From the NCBI GenBank assembly GCA_003343845.1, contig QAKK01000040.1:17165-81164 (forward strand): a stretch of DNA of 64,000 nucleotides, given 5' to 3'. A program made the translations under genes and the position numbers. Of this stretch, positions 43,857 through 52,358 are shown in pieces. A model generated the notes under the pieces. That model made no database searches and was not told the DNA's origin. It saw only the letters and a program-made list of their open reading frames with translations. Origin of the DNA: Oscillospiraceae bacterium. GTDB lineage: Bacteria > Bacillota > Clostridia > Oscillospirales > CAG-272. Position 1 is the stretch's first letter; each line of letters opens with the position of its first letter.

Positions 43857-45035
43857 TTATCCCTTAAGATACAACTTCTTCTCTCCCACAAGCGAGGTGC
43901 AGAGCGCGTCAAAACGCGCTTTTGCCTCCTTTGCCTCCGGCGCATCCGCGTCAAAATGCGGACGTTTGACCGCGCGCAGGAGGATGTTCTTCGGCGTGTC
44001 GTCCGGGTCGGTCAGTTCGAGTGCCGCAGCGTCGTACCCGGCGGCTTCAAGGCGGCAAAGACGCAGCGCATCGGTTGCCGCATCGCAGAATTTTTTCTTC
44101 AGCATCGGGTATTTCGTGATGAAATCAAAGGCGTGCGTGTCGAGGTTCTGCAAAAGCTCCTTCTGGCAGCAGGGCGTGGACAGAATCACGCCCGAGCCGA
44201 GCGCAATCGCCTTGCCGAGCACGATGTCGGTGGCGATGTCGCAGGCATGGAGCGAGACTGTCAGATGCACCGGCGACGCATAGGGGTAGTCGTCGATGTC
44301 GCAGGCGTGGAAGGAAAGCCCGCTGTAGCCGAGGTCGGCGGCGGTCTCCGCACAGAAGGCAATGACATCCGCCTTGCGGTCGATGCCCACCATCTCCACC
44401 TCGCGCCCCATCGTCACGGTGAGATAATGGTAGATGGCAAAGCTGAGATAACTTTTGCCGCAGCAGAGGTCAAGCACATTCAGCTTGCCCGTCTTCGGCA
44501 GGTAACGGTAGATCTCCGCCACATGCTCGATAAAGCGGTTGATCTGTCGGAATTTCGGCTGCTTCTTGTCATAGACACGTCCGTGCGCGTCCGCGATGCC
44601 GAGCGCCGCGAGAAAAGGTTCGCTGCCGTCAAAGGTGTATGCCTTGGCACGGTTGTGCGCGGGCAGGGTGATGGTCTTGCCGTAGCCATCGCATGCGGCG
44701 GCAAATTTCTTTTCGCCGAGGATGGTCTCGCTGCCGCTCTTTGAGCGGCGGTATTCTGCCTCCGCACCGTCGCCGATCAGATTGATCTGTGCAAAGCCGC
44801 AAAGTGCCGCCGAAAGCCTGTCCGTGTCCGTCACATCGAGGTTCTCATGCAGCGCCTTGCCGTCTGTCGTGCGCGTCTCCAGCTGTAAAACCGGCTTGCC
44901 GCCGAGCTCGATCAGCTGCCCGATCCTGCGCAGCACGGCGCGGTCGGCGGGCTTGGAAGCCACCAGCTTCTTGAGGAATCGGCGCTTTGCCGCAGCGGAT
45001 ACAAGCACGGCAAAGCGGGAAAGTGTTTCACTCAT
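43857..45035 (-). CDS. Class I SAM-dependent methyltransferase (PF13679-like)
   Basis: 392 residues. The central SAM-binding motif I is LDLCCGKSYLSFAIYHYL near 190, followed by VEMVGIDRKADVI (motif post-I) and LTVSLHACDIATD and LSTPCCQKEL, the HACD and PCC stretches of the Methyltransf_32 group found also in METTL25/GSTCD-like proteins. The N-terminal ~150 residues are a separate alpha/beta part with no recognised match. RNA or protein methylation is plausible; the target is unknown. Last gene of the DUF3006-plsY unit, overlapping plsY by 4 nt. Confidence 0.78.
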   Translation of the reverse strand: MSETLSRFAVLVSAAAKRRFLKKLVASKPADRAVLRRIGQLIELGGKPVLQLETRTTDGKALHENLDVTDTDRLSAALCGFAQINLIGDGAEAEYRRSKSGSETILGEKKFAAACDGYGKTITLPAHNRAKAYTFDGSEPFLAALGIADAHGRVYDKKQPKFRQINRFIEHVAEIYRYLPKTGKLNVLDLCCGKSYLSFAIYHYLTVTMGREVEMVGIDRKADVIAFCAETAADLGYSGLSFHACDIDDYPYASPVHLTVSLHACDIATDIVLGKAIALGSGVILSTPCCQKELLQNLDTHAFDFITKYPMLKKKFCDAATDALRLCRLEAAGYDAAALELTDPDDTPKNILLRAVKRPHFDADAPEAKEAKARFDALCTSLVGEKKLYLKG

Positions 45036-45754
45036 TTTTTCTTACCGTCCGTATCGCCTTTTGCTTTCCCCCTCTTCTTCGAGAAGGAGATCTTGTTCTC
45101 GGTATGGTTCCGCAGCCGCTCAATATTGCCGCGGTGCATGAAGATGATCAGCGCCGCCACAATGAAGCTGAACAGCACCGGAAAACCGATGGAACCGTGC
45201 GTCGCCAGTTTGTAGGTGACGATGGGGTAGAGCATCATGCAGATCACCGAGCCGAGCGAGACATAGCGCGTCGCCGCGACGAGCAGCAGGAAAATAACCG
45301 CAAGGATGAGAAAGCAGAGCGGATCAAGCGTGAGAATCATCGCCGCCACGGTGGCAACGCCCTTGCCGCCCTTGAATTTGAAGAAGATCGGGAAGATGTG
45401 CCCGATCACGCAGAACATGCCGGCAAGATACCCGCCGAACGCCGTGCCGAGCAGAAACGAGCCGAAGAGCACCGAGACGACCGACTTGAGCATATCGCAG
45501 AGCAGCGTTGCCGCCGCTGCTCCCTTGCCGTAGGTGCGCAGCATATTGGTCATGCCCGCGTTGCCGCTGCCGTACTTGCGAATGTCGTCGTGATAGAAAA
45601 CTTTGGAGATCACCAGGGCAAAGTTGACGCTGCCGAGCAGGTAGGGCACTGCGATGCAGAGAAGCATCAGCAGGATGAGGACGACGGATGCCGCCCCTCC
45701 TTCATGACCGAGGCGGTCAAGCAGAATATTCTGAAGTGTTGTGCCGGTATACAT
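45032..45754 (-). CDS. plsY: Glycerol-3-phosphate acyltransferase PlsY
   Basis: 240 residues from the ATG at 45754 (GGGGG 7 nt upstream). Several membrane helices and the three PlsY motifs: PYLLGSVNFALVISK (motif 1 with Ser), GSGNAGMTNMLRTYG (acyl-phosphate loop), and GHIFPIFFKFKGGKGVAT (motif 2, conserved GKG), plus HRGNIERL at the end. It transfers an acyl group from acyl-phosphate to glycerol-3-phosphate, the first step of phospholipid synthesis. The Lys-rich C-terminal tail is longer than usual. Confidence 0.94.
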   Translation of the reverse strand: MYTGTTLQNILLDRLGHEGGAASVVLILLMLLCIAVPYLLGSVNFALVISKVFYHDDIRKYGSGNAGMTNMLRTYGKGAAAATLLCDMLKSVVSVLFGSFLLGTAFGGYLAGMFCVIGHIFPIFFKFKGGKGVATVAAMILTLDPLCFLILAVIFLLLVAATRYVSLGSVICMMLYPIVTYKLATHGSIGFPVLFSFIVAALIIFMHRGNIERLRNHTENKISFSKKRGKAKGDTDGKKK

Positions 45755-45755
45755 G

Positions 45756-46001
45756 TCAGTTCCCCCGTTTGTCAAAAAGTCGGTTCAGCCGCGCCTGCAT
45801 GTCCTGCTTTACGGCGTTTGTTTTGTCGGTCAGCTTCTTTGCCGCGACAACGGCGTCACTTTCGCCGAGTGTGGCAAGCAGAATGTCGTTTTCGGCGACA
45901 TCCGCCAGCTTTGCGCAGAAGGTGTATTCGCGCCCGTCCTCGTCGTAGGCAACAGCCAGTCCTTCTTCGATGCGGTCCACGCGCAGTTCGGTTTCTTTCA
46001 T
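45756..46001 (-). CDS. DUF3006 domain protein
   Basis: 81 residues: ETELRVDRIEEGLAVAYDEDGREYTF is the DUF3006 pattern (small beta-barrel with VDRxEEGxAVL and a later valuable-strand ENDIL), followed by a Lys/Asp-rich helix. No function established for the family. Start at 46001 with a CGAGGAAAA site. First gene of the operon with plsY. Confidence 0.8.
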   Translation of the reverse strand: MKETELRVDRIEEGLAVAYDEDGREYTFCAKLADVAENDILLATLGESDAVVAAKKLTDKTNAVKQDMQARLNRLFDKRGN

Positions 46002-46033
46002 GATTTTTCCTCGCTTGAGTAACATACTTCTTC

Positions 46034-46062
46034 AGTATACCACGCCGCGGGCAAAAATGAAA
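46034..46062 (-). promoter_or_regulatory. Promoter of the DUF3006-plsY-methyltransferase operon
   Basis: Minus strand TTTCAT-N17-TATACT; weak -35. Confidence 0.6.
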
Positions 46063-46079
46063 GAAAAAGTTTATATGAA

Positions 46080-46108
46080 TTGACAAGGACGCTGAAAATT
46101 GGTACAAT
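46080..46108 (+). promoter_or_regulatory. Promoter of ligA
   Basis: TTGACA-N17-TACAAT, divergent to the DUF3006 promoter. Confidence 0.88.
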
Positions 46109-46140
46109 AATAAGACAGAAATACGGGGGAGTGCTACGGT

Positions 46141-48135
46141 ATGGATGCAATCAAACAAGAAATCGAATCCCTGCGCACACGCCTGACGCATTACGCCAAG
46201 CAGTATTATGTGTACGACACGTCCGAGATCTCGGACTTTGAATATGACGCGCTGTTCCGCCGCCTGCAGGAGCTGGAGGCGGCGCATCCGGAATACGATG
46301 ATCCGAATTCGCCCACGCGCCGCGTCGGCGGCAGGGTGCTGGACAAATTCGAGAAGATCACGCACCGCGTGCAGATGGGCAGTCTCTCCGATGTGTTCTC
46401 GTTTGAGGAGCTGCATGACTTTCTCGACCGCGTCGCCGCCGAGGTGCCGGATGCCGTCTATTCGGTCGAGCCGAAGATCGACGGGCTTTCGGTGGCGCTG
46501 ACGTATGAAAACGGCAATTTTTCATTCGGCGCGACGCGCGGCGACGGCTTTGTCGGCGAGAATGTGTCCGAGAATCTGCGCACCATTGCCACGATCCCGC
46601 TGACGCTGCCCGAACCGCTGACGTTCTGCGTGCGCGGCGAGGTCTATATGCCGCGCGAGGTGTTTAACAGCCTGAATGCCGTGCGCGAGCGCGAGGGCAA
46701 GCCCCTGCTTGCCAACCCGCGCAACGCCGCCGCCGGTTCGCTCCGGCAGCTGGATTCCAAGATCACGGCAAGTCGCAAGCTGGATATTTTCGTTTTCAAC
46801 CTGCAATGGGGCGATCTTTATGCGGATCGTTCGAACCCGGACAGCCACTTTGAGATCCTCGACCGCCTGCACGAACTCGGCTTTCATGTGCTGACCGACC
46901 GCATCCGCGCGTCGGACTATGATGCGATCCGCGCACACATTGAGGCGCTCGGCGCACGGCGCGATGCGCTGTCCTATGACATCGACGGCGCGGTGGTCAA
47001 GCTGGATTCCATTGCAAAGCGCGCAGTCGTCGGCGAGGGAACCACCACGCCAAAGTGGGCGGCGGCGTACAAGTATCCGCCCGAGCGCAAGGAGACCAAA
47101 CTTGTTGACATCGCCATCCAGGTGGGCAGAACCGGCGTGCTCACGCCGACCGCCGTGCTGGAGCCTGTGCGGCTGGCGGGGACGACCGTCACCCGCGCGA
47201 CTCTGCACAACATCGACAACATCCGCGACAAGGACATCCGCATCGGCGACACTGTTGTCCTCCAAAAGGCGGGCGACATTATCCCCGAGGTCGTTGAGAG
47301 CCTGCCGGCAAAACGGACGGGCGCGGAAATCGTCTATGAAATGCCCACGCATTGCCCCGCCTGCGGCAGTCCCGTCGTGCGCGACGAGGACATGGCGGCG
47401 GTGCGCTGCCCGAACGAGCTTTGCCCGGCAAAGCGCTCGCGCGCCATTGCGCATTTTGCCTCCAAGGCGGCGATGAACATTGACGGGCTCGGTCCGCAGA
47501 TCATTGACCTGCTGCTCGACCGCGGTCTGATCGAAAACGCCGCCGATCTTTATAAACTTCGCGTCGAGGATCTCCGCGACCTCGACCGCATGGGCGACAA
47601 GTCCGCGCAGAATCTCGTGGACGCCATTGAGCGCTCCAAGCGCGCAGGGCTGGAACGCCTGATCTTTGCGCTCGGCATCCGACAGGTCGGCGAGGTTGCC
47701 GCCCGCACGATCGCCGAGAAATACAAAACGCTTGATGCTTGCTTTGACGCCACGGTCGAATCGCTTTGCGAGATCGACGACATCGGACAGATCACGGCAG
47801 AGAGCATCGCGGAATTTTTCGCGCGCCCCGAAAGCCGCGCGCTCTGCGATGCGCTGAAAGCCGCCGGTGTGCTGACCGAGAGCATCGCCGCGCCGAAGGG
47901 CGACCGCCTTGCGGGGCTGACCTTCGTCATCACCGGCACGCTGCCGACGATGAAGCGGGATGAGGCGTCAGCGCGCATCCTGCAAAACGGCGGCAAGGTC
48001 AGCGGCAGCGTCTCAAAGAAGACTTCCTACCTGCTTGCGGGCGAGGATGCCGGTTCCAAGCTGACCAAGGCAAAGGAGCTGAACATCCCGATCCTCACCG
48101 AGGCTGAATTCCTCGCCATGCTCGATCAGGCTTAG
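46141..48135 (+). CDS. ligA: NAD-dependent DNA ligase
   Basis: 664 residues, the usual length. Adenylation-domain Lys in SVEPKIDGLSVAL (K112), GDGFVGENVSENLRTI, NPRNAAAGSLRQLD, and the OB fold VGRTGVLTPTAVLEPV. Zinc finger CPACGSPVV ... RCPNELCPAK with four Cys, helix-hairpin-helix repeats, and a C-terminal BRCT domain (GLTFVITGTLPTMKRDEAS). Seals nicks in replication and repair using NAD. Its stop overlaps the stop of the convergent amidase gene by a few nucleotides. Confidence 0.97.
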   Translation: MDAIKQEIESLRTRLTHYAKQYYVYDTSEISDFEYDALFRRLQELEAAHPEYDDPNSPTRRVGGRVLDKFEKITHRVQMGSLSDVFSFEELHDFLDRVAAEVPDAVYSVEPKIDGLSVALTYENGNFSFGATRGDGFVGENVSENLRTIATIPLTLPEPLTFCVRGEVYMPREVFNSLNAVREREGKPLLANPRNAAAGSLRQLDSKITASRKLDIFVFNLQWGDLYADRSNPDSHFEILDRLHELGFHVLTDRIRASDYDAIRAHIEALGARRDALSYDIDGAVVKLDSIAKRAVVGEGTTTPKWAAAYKYPPERKETKLVDIAIQVGRTGVLTPTAVLEPVRLAGTTVTRATLHNIDNIRDKDIRIGDTVVLQKAGDIIPEVVESLPAKRTGAEIVYEMPTHCPACGSPVVRDEDMAAVRCPNELCPAKRSRAIAHFASKAAMNIDGLGPQIIDLLLDRGLIENAADLYKLRVEDLRDLDRMGDKSAQNLVDAIERSKRAGLERLIFALGIRQVGEVAARTIAEKYKTLDACFDATVESLCEIDDIGQITAESIAEFFARPESRALCDALKAAGVLTESIAAPKGDRLAGLTFVITGTLPTMKRDEASARILQNGGKVSGSVSKKTSYLLAGEDAGSKLTKAKELNIPILTEAEFLAMLDQA

Positions 48136-48698
48136 GCGAGGTTCAGATAGCGCAGAATCCCGTTGTAGATGCCGCGTGCAAACAGGCGCGGGTTCTCGTT
48201 CATCAGCCGCGCATCGTTTGCGTTTGTAATGTAGCCGAGCTCGATCAGCGTCGCGGGCATGCGCGTGCGGCGCAGCACATACAGGCTCGGACGGGCGAAA
48301 ACGCCGCGGTCACGCAGCCCCGTTGCCTCCGTAATCCCCGTGACGATGTCGCGGGAGAGCGCGGCTGCGGGCGTGTTCAGCGCATAGACATACCCTTCCG
48401 TACCGGAGGCGGACGGCGCGCTCGACGCATTGGCGTGCAGACTGATGAAGTAATCCGCGCCCCAGCTGTTCGCGTCGTTTACGCGCGCGGCAAGGCTTGA
48501 CGCATTGCTCGTGCCGAGCTGTGTTGTCGGCGTCGGACGGGAGAGCCGCGCTTCAAGTGCGGGATTTGCATTGATGAGCGCTGCCAGCTCCGTGCCGATT
48601 TTGTAGGTCAGATCCTGCTCGCGCAGCCCGTTGCCTTCGGCGCCCGCGTTCGGATTTTCGGGGTTGTGCCCCTGGTCGATATAGATTTTGATCGCCAT
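48132..48698 (-). CDS. N-acetylmuramoyl-L-alanine amidase (Amidase_3)
   Basis: 188 residues, catalytic domain only. IYIDQGHNPE (zinc His), LREQDLTYKIG (zinc Glu), DYFISLHANAS (zinc His) and TLIELGYITN (catalytic Glu) are the Amidase_3 motifs in order. It cleaves the amide between muramic acid and L-alanine. No signal peptide or wall-binding domain, so release would need lysis, or it acts on recycled wall fragments. RBS GAGGTGG at 8 nt. Confidence 0.92.
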   Translation of the reverse strand: MAIKIYIDQGHNPENPNAGAEGNGLREQDLTYKIGTELAALINANPALEARLSRPTPTTQLGTSNASSLAARVNDANSWGADYFISLHANASSAPSASGTEGYVYALNTPAAALSRDIVTGITEATGLRDRGVFARPSLYVLRRTRMPATLIELGYITNANDARLMNENPRLFARGIYNGILRYLNLA

Positions 48699-48761
48699 GT
48701 TACCACCTCTTTATCGTTTGCTTTCGCAGCAATTATATGCGGGAGCACTATTTTCCAACAC

Positions 48762-49505
48762 ATGAAAGAACTGCAAAGAATTCTGAGTTATGTCCGCCGC
48801 GCGGCGGACGAATATGAGATGATCCGCGCAGGGGACAAAATCTGCGTCGGCGTCTCCGCCGGCAAGGATTCGCTCACCCTGCTCGTCGCACTTGCCGAGC
48901 TGCGGCGGTTTTATCCGAAGCCGTTCACGCTTTGCGCCGTCACGGTCGATCTCGGCTTTCCCGGCGCGGACTACAGCGAGATCGAGGAGCTCTGCCGCCG
49001 CCTGTCGGTCGAATACCGCGTGGTTCCGACCGAGATCGGCAAGATCGTCTTCGACATCCGCCGGGAGAAAAATCCCTGCTCGCTCTGCGCCAAGATGCGG
49101 CGCGGCGCGCTGCACGCGGCGGCAAAGGAGATGGGCTGTACCTCGGTCGCGCTCGGGCACCATTTTGACGACGCGGTGGAGACTTTCATGCTCAACCTGT
49201 TTTACGAGGGGCGCATCGGCTGCTTTTCGCCGGTGACCTACCTCTCGAATACCGGACTGTATCTGATCCGCCCGATGCTCTTCGTGCCGGAAAAGCAGAT
49301 CCGCTATTTCGCCGCGCGGGCAGATCTCCCCGTCGTGGCAAGCAAATGCCCTGCGAACGGCAACACCGAGCGGGAGAATATGAAGCAGCTTCTGCACACG
49401 CTCGAACGCGAACATAAGGGAATCAAGCACCGCATCTTCGGCGCGATGGAGCGCGGGGAAGTGGACGGTTTCAAGGTGACCGGCAATGTGCCGGACGACG
49501 AATGA
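48762..49505 (+). CDS. TtcA-like tRNA 2-thiocytidine synthetase family protein
   Basis: 247 residues. PP-loop VGVSAGKDSLTLL near 28-40 (ATP pyrophosphatase), then a family-type CSLCAKMRRGALHAAA with a CxxC near 108-111, GHHFDDAVETFMLNLFYEGRI, and SKCPANGNTERE. Matches the TtcA/TtuA-like group that thiolates cytosine 32 of tRNA or related positions; a second full CxxC is not seen, only one Cys. No obvious ribosome-binding site: GGGAG lies 17 nt before the ATG. Divergent from the amidase gene. Confidence 0.83.
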   Translation: MKELQRILSYVRRAADEYEMIRAGDKICVGVSAGKDSLTLLVALAELRRFYPKPFTLCAVTVDLGFPGADYSEIEELCRRLSVEYRVVPTEIGKIVFDIRREKNPCSLCAKMRRGALHAAAKEMGCTSVALGHHFDDAVETFMLNLFYEGRIGCFSPVTYLSNTGLYLIRPMLFVPEKQIRYFAARADLPVVASKCPANGNTERENMKQLLHTLEREHKGIKHRIFGAMERGEVDGFKVTGNVPDDE

Positions 49506-49528
49506 CAAGAACGAAAGAAGGAAGACCG

Positions 49529-50485
49529 ATGAAGATTTCAATGATAGGCAGTGGCAGATGGGGTACCTTTATCACCTGGTACCTCGACAGCATCGGGCAC
49601 ACGGTCAAGCTGTACGGTCCCGCAGACACGCCGCATATGCAGGCACTGCTTGCCACGCGGTCAAACGGGACGGTAACGCTCCCCGAGAGCGTGGAGCTGG
49701 TCTGCGATATTCACGCGCTTGCCGATGCGGACGTGATCGGCATCTCGGTGCCCTCGCAGGCGCTGCACGGGCTGATGGGCGAGCTGCGCGACGCCAACCT
49801 TACCGATAAAAAGTTTGTTCTCTGCATGAAGGGCATCGATATCAAGAGCGGCAAACGGCTCAGCGAGATCGCCTCCGAGGGTGCGGGGCATGACCGCGTC
49901 GCCGTCTGGATCGGTCCGGGGCATCCGCAGGAGTTCTGCCGCGGCATCCCCAACTGCATGGTCATCGACTCGGCGAATGAGGCGCTGAAGCGCGAGCTGG
50001 TCGAGGCGTTTTCCAGTAAGCTGATCCGCTTTTACTACGGCAGCGACCTCATCGGCAACGAGGTCGGCGCGGCGGCAAAGAACGTGATCGGCATCGCCGC
50101 GGGCATGCTGGACGGCATGGGTGTCTCCTCGCTCAAGGGGGCGCTGATGGCGCGCGGCGCGCGCGAGGTCGCACGTCTGATCCGCGCCATGGGCGGCAAT
50201 GAGCTGTCCGCCTACGGACTCTGTCACCTTGGCGACTATGAAGCGACCGTTTTCTCCAAGTACAGCCACAATCGCCAGTTCGGCGAGTCTTATGTGAAGG
50301 GCGAAGCCTACACCGACCTTGCCGAGGGGTATTATACCGTCAAGGCGATGATGAAGCTTGCCGACCGCTATAAGGTCGATCTGCCGATCTCGGCGGCGGT
50401 CTATGCCGTGCTCTATGAGAGCGTGCCGCCGAAGACGGCGATCGACGCGCTGTTTGAGCGCAGCCTGAAAGAGGAGTTTGTCTGA
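49529..50485 (+). CDS. gpsA: Glycerol-3-phosphate dehydrogenase [NAD(P)+]
   Basis: 318 residues. N-terminal ISMIGSGRWGTFITWYL (Rossmann GxGxxG), IGISVPSQALHGLM, CMKGIDIKSGKRL, GNEVGAAAKNVIGIAAGMLDG with the catalytic Lys, and GREVARLIRAMGGNE-type C-terminal helices (here ARGAREVARLIRAMGGN). Makes sn-glycerol-3-phosphate from dihydroxyacetone phosphate for lipids; plsY elsewhere in the window uses it. The start at 49529 follows AAGGAAG. Head of a run of closely packed genes. Confidence 0.95.
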   Translation: MKISMIGSGRWGTFITWYLDSIGHTVKLYGPADTPHMQALLATRSNGTVTLPESVELVCDIHALADADVIGISVPSQALHGLMGELRDANLTDKKFVLCMKGIDIKSGKRLSEIASEGAGHDRVAVWIGPGHPQEFCRGIPNCMVIDSANEALKRELVEAFSSKLIRFYYGSDLIGNEVGAAAKNVIGIAAGMLDGMGVSSLKGALMARGAREVARLIRAMGGNELSAYGLCHLGDYEATVFSKYSHNRQFGESYVKGEAYTDLAEGYYTVKAMMKLADRYKVDLPISAAVYAVLYESVPPKTAIDALFERSLKEEFV

Positions 50486-50814
50486 TGGGGCTGTTTTCCC
50501 GCTTTGCAAAGAAGAACACCGCCTCGCTTGCCTACCGGCGGCAGATGGCGCAGATGATCAGCAATAAGCGCATCAAATACGTCGGTGAGAGGCGGGACGG
50601 CGTGGAGGAGGTCATCGGCAAGGGCGGCAGCATCTCGATCCGCGACGATGAGATTCTGGTCTTTTCCTCGGCGGACGTCCTTCTGCGGACGAAAATTGCC
50701 GATATGGACGCCTCCGAGCTGCTCTCTAAGGACGGCGTCATCATCACCGCGCCCGACCTGGAACACGGCGGCGCGGTGCGTACCGTGATCGTGTACTATG
50801 TGTATTACCGTTAG
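50485..50814 (+). CDS. Hypothetical protein between gpsA and ispD
   Basis: 109 residues, cytoplasmic, not recognised. GKGGSISIRDDEILVFSSADVLLRTKIADMDASELLS reads as a small beta domain; the N-terminus (FSRFAKKNTASLAYRRQMAQMI) is a basic amphipathic helix. ATG overlaps the gpsA stop by 1 nt (TGATG), so it is translationally coupled. GAGGAG upstream. Confidence 0.75.
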   Translation: MGLFSRFAKKNTASLAYRRQMAQMISNKRIKYVGERRDGVEEVIGKGGSISIRDDEILVFSSADVLLRTKIADMDASELLSKDGVIITAPDLEHGGAVRTVIVYYVYYR

Positions 50815-50823
50815 GAGGCGCGC

Positions 50824-51600
50824 ATGAAAAAAGAGGGACTTCTGTACCGCGTGAAGAACGCTGCATCGGCGCTTTTCGGCGGGACAAAATTCACAAGTGC
50901 GGTCATCCTTGCAGGCGGCAGCGGGACGCGCGTCGGCGCGGACAAAACCAAGCAGATGATCGAGCTCTGCGGCAAACCGCTGGTGGTGCACACCCTGCTT
51001 GCCTTTGAGGCGTGCGACTATGTAAATGAGATCGTGGTCGTTGCCAAGCAGGACGAGATCGCAAAATATGAAGAATTCCGCACCGCTTACGGTCTTCGCA
51101 AGCTGACGAAGATCGTTGCAGGCGGCGAGACGCGGCAGATGTCGGCGAAGAACGGCTTTGACGCGGCGGACGAGCGGGCAGCGTATGTCGCCATTCATGA
51201 CGGTGCGCGCGCGCTGGTCACGCCTGAGCAGATCGGCGAGGTCATCCTTGCCGCCTATGCGCACGGCGCGGCGATTGCCGCCACCCGTGCGACTGATACC
51301 GTGAAATATGCGTCGGGCGGCTTTGTCGCCGAGACGCTGGACCGGAACGACATCTGGCTTGCCCAGACACCGCAGGTCTTCCGTGATGAGATCTACCGCG
51401 CCGCGGCGTACACGGCGGAAAAGGACGGCTTTGCCGCCACCGACGACGCGTCGCTTGCCGAGCACATCGGCATCGGCGTGTATCTGGTGGACTGCGGCGC
51501 CGAGAACTTCAAGGTCACGGTCGGGAGCGACCTTTCCCGTGCCGAGATCCTGCTGAGAGAAAGAGAGGAAAAGAACCATGCGCATCGGACAGGGATATGA
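50824..51600 (+). CDS. ispD: 2-C-methyl-D-erythritol 4-phosphate cytidylyltransferase
   Basis: 258 residues, with a ~22-residue N-terminal extension before the usual start of the family. SAVILAGGSGTRVGADKTKQM near 25-45 is the CTP-binding loop; AIHDGARALVTPEQI and LAQTPQVFRDEIY are the other family motifs. It makes CDP-methylerythritol in the MEP isoprenoid pathway. AGGAGG 5-6 nt before the ATG. The last 8 residues are coded in the region shared with ispF. Confidence 0.93.
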   Translation: MKKEGLLYRVKNAASALFGGTKFTSAVILAGGSGTRVGADKTKQMIELCGKPLVVHTLLAFEACDYVNEIVVVAKQDEIAKYEEFRTAYGLRKLTKIVAGGETRQMSAKNGFDAADERAAYVAIHDGARALVTPEQIGEVILAAYAHGAAIAATRATDTVKYASGGFVAETLDRNDIWLAQTPQVFRDEIYRAAAYTAEKDGFAATDDASLAEHIGIGVYLVDCGAENFKVTVGSDLSRAEILLREREEKNHAHRTGI

Positions 51601-52051
51601 CGTGCACCGCCTTGTGCCGGGGCGTGACCTCATTCTCGGCGGCGTGAAAATTGCGCATCCGCTCGGGCTGCTCGGGCATTCGGATGCGGACGTGCTGTTG
51701 CACGCCGTCTCGGACGCGCTGCTCGGCGCGGCGGCGCTCGGCGACATCGGCAAGCACTTTCCGGACAAGGATCCTGCTTACAAGGGCGCGGATTCGCTGC
51801 ACCTTTTGTCGCTTGTCGGCGGTATGCTGACGGCGCACGGCTACCGGATCGTCAACATTGATGCGACCGTGATCGCTGAGGAGCCGAAGCTCGCGCCGCA
51901 TATTGCCGCCATGCGGGCAAACATTGCCGCAGCGCTCGGCATAGATACAGGTGCGGTCAGCGTCAAGGCGACCACCGAGGAGCGGCTTGGCTTCACCGGC
52001 ACGCGCGAAGGGATTGCGGCGCAGGCGGTCTGCCTCATCGACGAGAAATAA
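51578..52051 (+). CDS. ispF: 2-C-methyl-D-erythritol 2,4-cyclodiphosphate synthase
   Basis: 157 residues, the usual length. GQGYDVHRLVPGRDLILGG carries the zinc Asp/His, LLGHSDADVLLHAVSDALLGA the second His, and IGKHFPDKDP the substrate loop; KATTEERLGFTG is the CDP-binding end. Converts CDP-methylerythritol-2-phosphate to the cyclodiphosphate. It overlaps ispD by 23 nt in another frame, so ispD-ispF are translated as a coupled pair, as in many Bacillota. Confidence 0.96.
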   Translation: MRIGQGYDVHRLVPGRDLILGGVKIAHPLGLLGHSDADVLLHAVSDALLGAAALGDIGKHFPDKDPAYKGADSLHLLSLVGGMLTAHGYRIVNIDATVIAEEPKLAPHIAAMRANIAAALGIDTGAVSVKATTEERLGFTGTREGIAAQAVCLIDEK

Positions 52052-52358
52052 AGAATCAGTCGAAAACCAAGGTTTTCGACTGGTGCAATGTCGATGACTC
52101 GCGTCTCGCTCACCGCTCGCGACATTTAAGGAGTAAAAAAAGTCGGCATAGCCGCCTTTTTTACGAGATTTTTATGGAATAAACATGTTGCGCCGACCTT
52201 ATCGGGCTGCTTTCGCAGCCCGTATCGGATCGTTTGCCGCCGCGGCGTTTGTTTATACACGTCTTCGTTTTTTTCATCCCTGCCGCAGCGGCGGACGGGA
52301 TTTTCGCTATTAACAGGATATGGCGGCACGGCAGTTCTGCCACCGCAAAGGAGTACAT
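52052..52358. other. Hairpin-rich intergenic region between ispF and rpe
   Basis: No coding frame supported. Three structures follow each other: a 12-bp perfect stem with 2-nt loop (52057-52068 with 52071-52082, no T-run), an ATGTCG ... CGACAT inverted pair (52088-52093, 52121-52126), and a terminator-like stem with T-run (52135-52161). Another hairpin lies at 52202-52221 (CGGGCTGC TTTC GCAGCCCG). Confidence 0.6.
52135..52162 (+). terminator. Terminator after the ispD-ispF group
   Basis: AAAAAAG-T-CGGC/GCCG-C-CTTTTTT: stem with one internal mismatch, loop ATA, then T-run. Confidence 0.75.
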
